64,000 bases of DNA. It comes from Oegoconia quadripuncta. Its lineage: Eukaryota; Arthropoda; Insecta; Lepidoptera; Autostichidae. The notes under the pieces were generated by a model. The model made no database searches, had not been told where the DNA came from, and worked only from the letters and a program-made list of their open reading frames with translations. The stretch spans positions 18,148,496-18,212,495 of the forward strand of contig OX438753.1 in NCBI GenBank assembly GCA_949316235.1, read 5' to 3'. Position 1 is the first letter of the stretch. Each line of letters begins with the position of its first letter. The translations under genes and the position numbers were made by a program. Shown piece after piece: positions 25,101 to 37,100 of this stretch.

Positions 25101-28100
25101 TTTTTGGAATAGCATCCATCAGCAATCACATCAATTATCGGTATACCGTTTTTCCTAAGGCTTCCTTCTGCTATCGCAAAATTTCTTTCTTTTTCCCCTG
25201 CTTTCTTCATAGTTTCTTGAGCAACCCTTTGCCAATTTCTGGACAGAACGTCATGTTGGGTTTGGTATTTTTTATTTGAAATAAGAGGTAGATTTATTAC
25301 CGTAGAAAACTCTTTCAAATGTGAATGACCACCACCAATAGATATTATGCCTGCTATGGCACAACTATTGACATCTAAGTAATCATCCTCCGGATAATCA
25401 TTTTCTATATGAAACTTTAAATTGCACATTCTACACACGAAAGTAAATTTAGAGATAAATCGATAGTATTCAGATTACAGCCAAGAGGTCCGTTCAAATT
25501 TCTTGCAATTTTTTATAAAAATGCGAGTTGGCTACAAACCGCCGACAGATGCAGATTTCTTATTCCGTATTCTGATCACTTGTAATCTGATAAGTCTGAA
25601 ACAGAAAACTTTCGTTATTATTTTATTAGTTAATATTATATTTACCGACTACGGCCCATTATTATTATTATTTCGTCTTTGGCCTAAGTGTTTCTCAAAA
25701 AACAAGACAATAAGGCGGTCATCACGAACAAAATACTTTTTAGTCATATTTTCCGTAGTCAGGAATTAGTTTTTGTCTTTTATTTCATATATTATATAGC
25801 GCATTTGACGTTAGTTTGACATTTAGTTGACCATTCAGGTTACTAAGCCATTAGTTAGTACATACCTCTTCATCTTTTTTTTTTCTGAACACCTTGTGCC
25901 TCAATGTCGTACCTGTCATTAAAAGATAATATTATTGAAACACTTCAGGAAAACTTTTTGAATAAAATCTGTTAACTTTAATGTTTTATTTTTTATTTTT
26001 TTCGTAATAGGTACATCCTATACATACACTCTGCAACGTTTGTCGGGTTAATTTTGTTAGACCTTATATATTATGATGGCCGAATCTGTGATTTTCGTAA
26101 GTCTATGGTAATTCTCAATAGATTATTTTAGCGGTTGAAAGGAATTTATTTGTTTTTTTTTATATAATTTTTATTATATGTCCCATTGGCAATCATTTTA
26201 TAAAAATCTCAAAGTTATGCTTTTGTTTTATGATGACCTTTACATATTTCTTTCGACAAGGTTTGTTTTTGGTCAAAAATAACAATATTGCCTATTATCT
26301 ATTTCAGAAATCCTAGATACTGGTAAAAATAATAATTTTACTCACTCTTGCAAAACAAGTCCGGTTGATGACTCTTCAGGGCCCAAATGATTTTTAGAAC
26401 TGAAAATCAAAGAATTGTAGTACGTCAGCACCTAGGAATATGTAATGACGAAAAGTACACAGCCATGCACAAAAATGAAATTTTTGATAAATATCACTTA
26501 GACATGTAAAAAAAGATTACAGGATTTATTTAGACATACAATAAATAAAAGCAAATAAAATAAAAAAGACAAGAAAAGTACTGGGATCGATCCAGCACGA
26601 CGAAATTCAAGCGACAAGCCCAAGTCGACTGAGCCAAACGTCTAACATAAGCGGTGACGAAAAAAGGTACCTATACATCCCGTATCAGTAGACGCAACTA
26701 CAAAATAGTGAAAACATAATTATGGTTGCGTTTTATAAATTTGGTGTTTCATGTACATAGGTACTTAATTAATTAAAAAGAGATATAATATTTTATTATA
26801 CTTACTTTACAACCTCCATCATGTGTTTCTGATTTCTTTTATATTGCCGTTTCTTCGGTTTTGTTTTTTTTTCGAGTCCATTTTCTATTATTAACTTTAC
26901 CAACTTATTTATTTACAACTGTGATTACCTACCTAATAAATAAAATTATTTACACACATACAAAATTTTACCCTAATTAAATAAACAAAACAAGAAAAAG
27001 AAAGTCCTGAATATGAATATGAAAAAAAGTTCGAATATTTGGGAGAGCGTCTCAGCGCACAACACAGGTCCATCCAGCAACGCGCCTAAGCGATCACTGT
27101 CGCATTGAGTACGAGTAACAGAGAAAGCGTTACTTAGAATTATAGGGCGTAAGTGCAAATCACAAAATTAATTATTTCAATTAAAATAGACGCATTATTG
27201 AAAATCTAAAACATGAATTTGTTTTAGTAACATATACGACACAATATTGTACAAAATATCATTTATGTTAGTGAATGCATATCTGAGAAAAATAAGATTT
27301 CATGCATTTTTAGATGCTACTTTGCAATTAAATTCTATCGAGAGAAGATTGTGTAATTATGTTTTGAAAACATGAATCATGTCAGAAATATGATCAATTT
27401 TACCTATAACTTTTTTTATAATGATACGAGCTATATGCTTTACAAAAAATGATAATCTTTCAACGCAATTGGCTGCTGTCAGCCTCTTAAATGGGTGTCT
27501 CCATAGAGGCACAAATGACTGTCACTACCAGTATATATATAATAAATAGTAAAAATGTTTGTTTGAGTCATAATTTCTATTTCTGAACTGAATAAACGAG
27601 AAAAAAAATCTCACTAGTTCAGTTAACTGAACAAACGAGAAAAAAGTTTCACTACTCCAGTTAACTGAACTGGTCAACTGAACTAGTGGGAATAGAGGAT
27701 TTTTTTTCGGACTCTATTTGGCACGATTTCAGCAAAGTTTTTTGAAATTGGCGAAATAGCTGAATTCCACTGTATGCATTCTAGCATACATAGATGTTTC
27801 CTAGGTACATACATGTTTCCTAGGTAAGTCAAAGTCTAAATGCAGCGTATCTTTGTATGAAAATTGATCACGGTCTTTATGTGCGGTCTACTTATAGTAC
27901 GTAGTATATAGTAAGTGTATGATTTATGTAGCATTTAAAGATAATCTCAAATTATCAAATGGCCCACTGGACCCTATATACCATCTTAACGATAACTAAT
28001 CTACTAACCTTGTGTTTCGGGGTCCTTAGGCCACGCTTTGCCCAATAACTCGTAAGCCGCCTCCTTCAGCGCTGTGAGCTGCTCTCGCCTCAGTCTCGCG

Positions 28101-31100
28101 CCTTCATTGTCCTCTTCGTCCGAATCTTTGCCCACTGATAACTCGTCCTAGAATTGTTTAAAATGAACATCAACACAGGACAAGCACATGATCCATTAGT
28201 TCAAATAAGCGAGTAGAGTAGTCCATAGCCTTTTTTTCACGGGGAAACTAGTCCATAGCCTATGTCTATGCTCGGAATTCGTGTAATGATCCATAATAAC
28301 TACAACCCTCGACTGCTATACTATAGGCGCGCTTCCAACTTTAGCCATATCGCCACATAATTGTAATTGGAGCCAAGGACTAACCCATTGTGTATAAAAA
28401 AAAATTGCATTTGACTACCCATTTCTAACTATACTACTGCTGAATTTAGCTTGTAATATCTACATACACCGATCTATGAACATCCAATCCATACAGGAAG
28501 CGCGTGTTGATTATATTATGACCCATACCAGAGGAGACGTAAGGCTGTTGATGATGATGAAGAATTTGAAATTCTATGTAGTATACTATATAGAATTTCA
28601 AACTCTTTTCATACTATATAGATTTGAGCTATAGCTCAAGGTCTATCTTAGTAATACGTCACGTAACAACTAATTCATATAACCTACCTTGGATAAAATA
28701 ACTTTGACGATTTCGTACACCTGGTTGAAACGGTCGCACTCAATCACCGCCAGGGCCTGCCCCAGCGCCGTGATCGCGTGCTTCTTGTACACCATTTCCT
28801 GTTTCCGGCTCTCAACAAGTAGCGAGTTGAGGCATTCGTTCGCTATGGCCGGTGATATTGGCGTTTCGCCGTCTTTTACCCTGCAAGAAGCAATAGTAAC
28901 GCTTCAACAACAACTTAAAGAGGAAACCTTCTTATAAACAGAAATAAACATTCCTCACTGCACTCTATTAAACTTTAAAGCTCAAAATATACACTCATTT
29001 TAATGTAGAACACACATCCCAGTGAATTAAGTTGAAGTGTGAGCGAAGCACATAGCTGGAAGAACTGATGCTCGTAGAACATTAAGGTTCCGGAATGGAA
29101 AAACGCACCGGCAAGCTGAATGGCACAAAGGGAACCGACGACTTGATGAAGGTGATGTGATCGGTCGCTCTGGAGATCCTATGTTCAACAGTGGATTTTC
29201 GCCTCAGGTGATTTCCCATTACAAAGCAGTAATTTGGACTAACTGACAGATAAATAAATAAGTCCTATTATTATTTGCAATATTTAAATTGACATTCAAT
29301 CATATTTTTGTATCTTGCGTTACAATAAAAGCTTGAAGTTAAAAACATCGTTGATGAGAAGGTAGAAGGAGGAATGCGTACGTATCTCCAAAAAAAAAAT
29401 TTATAACTGCGCAGGTTTCTTACATAAGCAGCATGGCAATACCACTCGGGTATTAGAGTACCATTTGATGTTTTTGCCATCCATGCCGTAAGAAGAAGAT
29501 TCAAGTACAATTTTTTTAATATACCTAAAAATCACGCTTCTATCGCAAACACATAGCACAAACGTCCACTTACTAAGATTCTGACACACCTCTCGTCTAA
29601 CCGGGGAGGTATTGTTTAATTAAAATGATAATAAAATTCATTGCCATTGCAATCGCCATTGGTCTTCACAGTTGCAGCCTTATATTGGTCGGCTGTTGGC
29701 TATGAAGGTCAAAAGGCTTATTCAAACACGCCCACAGATTTTAATAAGCTTATAAACTCACGCGCACAACTCAGCGAGCGCTTCAATGACGTGTTGTTTC
29801 CCATCGAACGTCTTCCCATGCACAGCGGCTAGCAGCGACCTTATGAACTGCTCCCTCTGATCTCCCAAACCGGCTGACAGCTCTTTGCATATCGTCTTAA
29901 TCGCGTTTGACGCCTAAAACAATATATTAACCAACGACATCACATGCAGCTTGACAAAGATGTTGAAAATGAAAATCGAATAAAAATCGGCATTTACTTG
30001 GAAACACTGAATATAGTAGTTTTTTTTTTATGCACGACGGATTAGTACTTGACCTCAATCACACCCGATGTTAAGTGAAGATGAGGTCAAAGGTGGAATC
30101 GTACTGACCCGGAAACCCCAACACATTTGGGGGACTGGCTATCTTATCTCCGAGAACCGGAACACAACAATGCTATTAACATTGCCGCTTGGCGGCAGAT
30201 TTAGATAAGATGGTGGTAGCTAGCCAGGCGGACATTTAAAATGCCCTACCACCAACCAAACCGAGTACTTAAACATGTACCCCGCTGGGGATCGAACCCG
30301 CGACCTCCGAATCGTAAAACCAATGTTGTTTACATTGAGCCACGGAGGCGGTTAAAGTTGCGATTGGCTGTGAAGCTCCTGTGTTCCCAGTTAATATAAA
30401 AACAGCGCCCTCACTAATTTTCTACTCTTTTTGGCCAAGCTTTACACCGTCACCATCAAAAGTAATCAAAGACTCTGCCAAAACCGAAGTATTTTTATAA
30501 TTCACTTATGTTTGACACCAATCAAACTCCAATAAGACCAGAGGCCTTAGACAAGTTGGTACTGACCGCTCCATAATTAATCATACAGGGTTGTTTTATA
30601 TGATTAAGGGTAGCGTGCTGACTATTTAAGCGGTACCAGGACCTAGTAAAAGTCATAGAAAATCGCTAGATGCAGGATTTATATCTACTACACAGTCTGT
30701 GTAACAATGTTCCCCCACCCATAATCACAGCCCACAGGATCCGTACACTTTTCATAATCGACCTACTACACGCCAAGATTTTAGATTTCAGGAAAAGTTG
30801 ACATTGACAATTTCGGAGCAATATCACGGATTCTTACCTGTATCTTCCTGGTCCAACTGCTTGAGCCAAGGGCCTGCTCTATTTCGTTCCTGATGGACGG
30901 CAGGTGCTGCTTGATGCCGCCCTCCCGTGTCGGGCTAATATCCGTCCATATCTCCTCGTACATCTCCACTGCAGTTGATTCTAATAACAAAAACATATAC
31001 AGTGTTATCACAACAGTAGGATATTATTGGGCATTCTAGACCACCATCCGTTCAGTCGGCTACGCACCTGCTTCGCCTCCTTCACTTCTGGTGTTCTAGA

Positions 31101-34100
31101 ATGCCCAATAATATCGTTGTGCATTCTATCCCACCATCAGTTTACGAGGTGAATGATCGTACGTCTCACTCTGTGCAATATGTCATTTAAAGAATTGGCG
31201 CTGTTATTTCAACCCTCCATCACGATACCTATATAAATCACCTGTAGTTGTAAGAATATCATTTTGTGCTACAACGTAGACCGGTTACCTTACTCTGTAC
31301 TCCGGGGTTACCTACATTCATTAGTAGTGAGATATCGTTCGATCGCTTTTAAATATTTCTGCGTTCATTGCAAAGTTTTTTGCGTTTCATGCAATCGATA
31401 TTGAAACATATAGAACAATTTTTGGTCCTGAAAGGACCTTTTAATAGCTGTTGATTATATCTGAAGGTTATGTATGAACATTATGAAGACGTATATTTGA
31501 ATCATCTATGTACATCATGCATGCAATGGAAACATGTGCGCAGTCCATAAAATATAGCATAACCATGATTCGTAATCAAAGCTTCATTAATTTCACACAT
31601 TTCTAAAGACTGATCCCTGACGTTCATCTTGACTGGAAGGCCTGTGGTAATTAACCTACCTACCGATCTACCTTATTGTTTTAATAGTCGAATTGCTTAC
31701 CCCCTCCTTTATGATAGCATAACATTATTTAATAATATGAACACATGGTTCATAAAGTTCATGTATACATAAAAAATATTTCACTTTCATTTGAACGCCT
31801 GCCCGATGCAGATTGAATAGGTTGCTGTTCCTGAAACATGAAGTTTGTAAAGCAACCACATTCATTAAATTTAGAAAAAATTTGCGCTGATCCACGGAAG
31901 ACAATCTCACGTCACGGAAAACTTTTACCAAATACAATACGTTGTATTATTTCTGGACCCTCTAATTGCGGTAAAACAAATTTAATGATAGGTTTGCTGT
32001 TGCATGAAAATGGTTTGCGATATCAAAATGTTTACCTTTATTCTAAGACTCTCTTCCAACCCAAGTTCATATTTCTACAAAAAGTTTTCCAAATGGTTCC
32101 AAATGTATCTTTTACGAAATATCATGAAAACGAAGAAATTCTTAGTCCCGCGGAAGCTGCTCCTAATTCCATCATAATTTTTGATGACGTTGCCACCGGG
32201 AATCAGAATAATATACGTGATTATTTTGCAATGGGTAGGCACAAAAATGTTGACTGTTTTTATTTAAATCAAACATATAGCAAAATCCCAAAGCAATTAA
32301 TACGTGATAATGCTAACCTCATTATACTGTTCAAGCAAGATGATATCAATTTGCGTCACGTTTATGACGAACATGTTAATAGTGATATGAATTGGTTACA
32401 GTTTCGAGACATGTGTGCAAATGTATGGATCACACCTTATAGTTATTTAGTAATAAATAAAGACTGTGAAAAAAATAAGGGTTGCTACAGAATGAAATTT
32501 GATACATTTATAATGTTTGATTAGTGATTTAAATACAACGATCAAGTTTTTATTTTCATTTTGTGCTCTGAACTTGGTAAGTAAGGTACTGCGAATATGG
32601 ATAATGAACAAAAATTAAAAAATCAAATAATAAAATCTGCAGAATCTGTTAAAAAAAAAGTTAAAATGATGCGGGATATTAGATCCAACAACGACATGGT
32701 CATTGAATCTGTTCTCAAACCAATAACAGAACCTCTGAAAAAAATGGTTAACAAAAGGTTTCCTGTGAATAACGATAAGAAAGATAGAACTCCGCCAGAA
32801 ACTACTAAGACCAAAAAACGAAAGTTTAATTATAGATATACTCCAGCAGCAACTGTTAAAAAACTTAAATTTAGCCCCAGTGATTCGCATAATGAATATC
32901 TAGATGATGATGACGAAAGTGATGTGGGTGCAAATGAAACAGAATATTTAGAAAATAATACATCTGATAATCAGTCTGATAGGTCTGATACTAGCGGACT
33001 GTCTTTTGGAACGCCTGAGAATGTTAGTTCTCACACTTCTTGGTCTATGTCTTCTGAAATGTTTGATAATATCCCGTTCGGTGTAAGAAAAGAACGAGGA
33101 AAGCTAATGATGGGAAAATCTCGTGTGACTGTAACCGACAGCAAAATTTCAGTTGCTGAACGAACTTATACGAAAACACCAGGATTAATGGATTTATTAT
33201 TTAAGAAAACACCTAACTTAAAACTTCTAACTGAAGATGATAAACGAAATTACAAAATTATGTTAATAGATACTAACGCACATCGGCGAGATTATGATAC
33301 TTCAAAACCTATTAAAAGTAATAAGGGTCTTAAATATACACAAATAATTAGACCATTATTCATGAAGTTATGTCATAAAGATTCTGAAAGTATGGACGAC
33401 TTAACTCAAGGATCAGGGTTACCGAATAAAAAAATACTAAAAAAAAATGTTGATTACGTTTATTGGGATAATCCAAATGAATTAATTGATCGATTGAAAC
33501 TTCTATGGGCTTCGCGTGATGCTGGAAATACTGGAATGGATAATGAAATAATATCCATAATAGAGGAATTGAAAGAAAATGGTATCGTAAATTAAATATA
33601 AACAAAGTTAATAATAATTCTTTACAGTTTCATCTTAGACTTTGATTACAACAGTACTCTAGGAAATGAACCTTGATAAATTTGGGCATCACGTTCATAA
33701 GCGTCTACGAAGGTCTGAGTCTTTTGATTTTGATAAGGTGTTGGTAAAGTCCGAAAAAGGAGAATTCGATTTGCATTTCGCGAGGTTGAAAGGTGTAAAA
33801 TCCCCTTTAACTGCAGATGATGCTGTAAATAAGGAATATATAGACAACTTGATTAATCAAAAGCAAGAAACAGAATCAATCGACTTTTCAAAAACCTTGA
33901 TCAAATCTGAAGAGGGGGAATTTTATTTACATTCAGCAAGATTGACGGGACTGAAATATCCTTCTTCTGCAAACGATGCAGTGAATAAGCAGTATGTTGA
34001 TAATATAGTCGATAACTTTTGCACAGAACAACAATTAACAATAAAGTTTAACGATTTCAGAGCTGGTATATCTTCGTTATTATCGAAGCTCTTAGAAAAA

Positions 34101-37100
34101 TATTATACTAAATCTGAAGTAAATGCCATGCTGCAATCAATAAAAAATGATTAAACAACAAATTGTTGATGAAATTCATAAAGCAGCACGAAGAAATTTT
34201 GTTCGACGATCTGTCATATTAAAAGGCATTGATGATTTGTGGCAAGCCGATTTAATTGACATGCAAAGTGTTGCAAAAGTTAACAGTGGTTACAAGTATA
34301 TTTTGGTTATTATAGATGCCTTTTCTAAATTTGTATGGGTTATGCCTATTAAATCAAAATCCAAGGTTGAAGTAAGTAATTCATTCAAAAAAGTCCTTGT
34401 TAATTCTAAACGTACTCCTATTAATTTGCAAACAGATTTAGGCAAAGAATTTTATAACGATTGTTTCCGTACCTTAATTACTTCATATAAAGTAAATCAT
34501 TATTCCACTTATTCTACCAAGAAGGCATCCATTGTTGAAAGAGTTATCAAGACTCTTAAAAGCAAATTATATAAATATTTTAGTTTTATAGGAAACTATA
34601 AATGGGTAGGTAAACCCTTGAGTAATATTGTTGATTCTTACAACAATAGTGTTCATAGAATTACTAAATACAAACCAAAAGACGTAAATCTAAGGAATCA
34701 GTCTACAGTATTGTGGAATATAGCAAATTCTTCAAATATTCCGTTACTAACACAAATTAAATTTAGTATTGGAGATTCTGTTCGAATTAGCAAATACAAA
34801 GGAAGTTTCCAAAAAGGGTATACTCCTAATTGGTCGACTGAAATATTTACTATTACAAAAGTAAATAAAACTAATCCAGTTACATATCAAATCAAAGATC
34901 AACGAAATCAAATAATACTAGGGTCTTTTTATGAGCAGGAACTCCAGAAGTCAAAGTATCCTGATGTATATTTAGTTGAAAAAGTTTTGAAAAGAAAAGG
35001 CAACAAATTATTTGTTAAATGGTTAGGACTAAGTAAAAGCGAAAATAGCTGGATCGATAAAAGAGCGGTTGTATGAAAACTATTAAGTTTCTTCATGGTA
35101 TTACAAAACCAATCACATGTTATATATAATTCAAGGGTTTACATTGGAATCACATTAGTTGCACAGTTATGCGAGGAAGAGGACTCCTCAACAGTGCAAT
35201 AAATAACTTACCATTTGAATTACACATACCAGGGTACAATTACTGCGGTCCTGGCACTAAACTAAATGAACGCTTATTACGAGGCGACAAAGGTATAAAT
35301 CCTTTGGACAACGCTTGTAAGAGTCACGATATTGCTTATTCGAAATTCAAAAATTTGGAAGATCGTCATAAAGCAGATTCAAAATTATTAAAAATGGCTA
35401 AAAGAAGAGTTCGTTCGAAAAATGCGGGCACGGGTGAAAAAATGGCATCGTGGTTAGTGAGCAAGGTTATGAAAGCCAAGTTAAAGGCTGGTGCGGGTAT
35501 TAAAGGATTAAAATCAATTGTTTCTAAGATTCGCGCTCAATTAAAGAAATATAAACCAAAGAATAATAAAGCAGCTATTAAATTTGCTTTGTTCGCAGCA
35601 AATAAGTTGCTTCCTAAAAACTCAAATATTCGTTTACCTCGCGTAATTCCGATTCCAAAAAGCGGAGGCATTTTGCCATTAATACCAATTTTTGCTGGAC
35701 TATCAGCCCTGGGTGCATTAGCTGGTGGAGCAGCAGGTATTGCAAAAACAGTTAATGAATATAAATCGGCTCAAAAGAATTTACTAGAATCCAAGCGTCA
35801 CAATCAGGCTATGGAGTCGATTGCGCTAGGGAAAGGGTTATACATCAAACCCTACAAAAAAGGAGCTGGTTTATTTTTTTCTCCTTCAAAAAACTAAGCT
35901 TTAGGCTACCCAGACGAGCTCTAACTAATTTAGATATTATTAAATATGCTAAAGCTATAGAAATACCTTACTTTAGAGGTGTTTTTATGAGAGATAAATT
36001 GCCAAAAAAATCAAGACTAATTGAATGTGCTATTGTCAATTTAGACAGTTACAAAAACGAAGGCACACATTGGGTAGCCTATGTTAAATTAAATGAATAT
36101 TGCGAGTATTTCGATAGTTTTGGAGATTTAAAGCCTCCTTTAGAGCTGTCTAAATACTTGAATAATAAAAATATATTTTATAATTATCTTAACTATCAAA
36201 GTTTCAATTCTGTAAATTGTGGTCACTTATGTTTAAAGTTCTTAAAAAATTTTTGGAGATCATTTATAACAAATCATATCTATTAAATGACATCATTATC
36301 AACATGTCCTTCACACTGTCAATATCTGACATAAAGTCAACTTTGACAACACACTACTCACCTGCTTTACAATTAGATGGAGAATATGAATGTGGTCTGT
36401 TGTATTTTTCTACATTTAATTCTATACCAAACGTAGACAACAGAAACAATAAATTCTACTACGGTGAAAATTATGTGATTGAAATACCAGAAGGATCGTA
36501 CGAACTTCAAGATATTAGTGACTTTTTGAAAAGTAGAGTAAACAATTGTACATTTAAACTATCATGCAACAACAATACTTTGAAAACCACAATTCTATGT
36601 TCCAAAGATATGCATTTCATGAAAAGTGATTCAATTGGCAAAATTTTAGGCTTCGGAAAGGAAACCTTGAAAGCTAATATATTACATGAATCTCGTTATC
36701 CTATCAACATTCTATCTACAACAGTGCTAAGGATCGAATGTGATATTGTTAGAGGATCTTTTGTAAACGGAAAGCCTAGCCATATAATTCATGAGTTTGC
36801 ACCTAATGTACCACCAGGTTATAGAATCATAGAAATCCCAAAAAACATTATTTATTTTCCTGTAAATCAAAATAGTATAAACTCAATTAATATACGGGTG
36901 TTGGATGTAAATAATAATTTGGTTAATTTGCGAGAAGAAGAAATACAACTTTATTTACATCTTAAGAAAAAATGATAGATTTTAATAAATATCCTACACC
37001 GATATGTCGCAGTACTAGTACTAAACTCACCATCAAAGAAACAACATCTTGCAAACTACTTAAGAAACAAAAGAAGAAAAGCACGAAAAAATTGACAAAA

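Larger units (their letters stand above)
20318..27490. mobile_element. ~7.2-kb Mutator-like composite element with ~1.04-kb inverted repeats
   Basis: 20318-21368 and 26452-27490 are near-identical in inverted orientation, beginning TTAAGAGGCTGACA on both strands. Both arms carry the same non-coding open frame (20645-20875 and 26973-27158). The interior contains decayed Mutator-like transposase and OTU-like protease fragments, a mariner fragment, a foldback element and a tandem repeat. Very long inverted repeats plus a Mutator-type transposase fragment suggest a MULE, but no 9-bp target duplication is obvious, so the outer limits and the class are inferred. It lies in an ECM29 intron. Confidence 0.7.
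31015..31445 (+). repeat. Left terminal inverted repeat
   Basis: The outer ~104 nt differ from the right copy by a single base. The next ~140 nt differ by an 8-nt indel and many substitutions. After ~31260 there is unmatched sequence, then a matching 'ttggtcctgaaaggacctttt' block at ~31421-31441. Confidence 0.93.

Noticed and set aside
34147..35076. Ty3-type chromoviral retrotransposon
   Set aside because: Integrase with chromodomain stands without gag, protease or reverse transcriptase frames and sits between Maverick genes.
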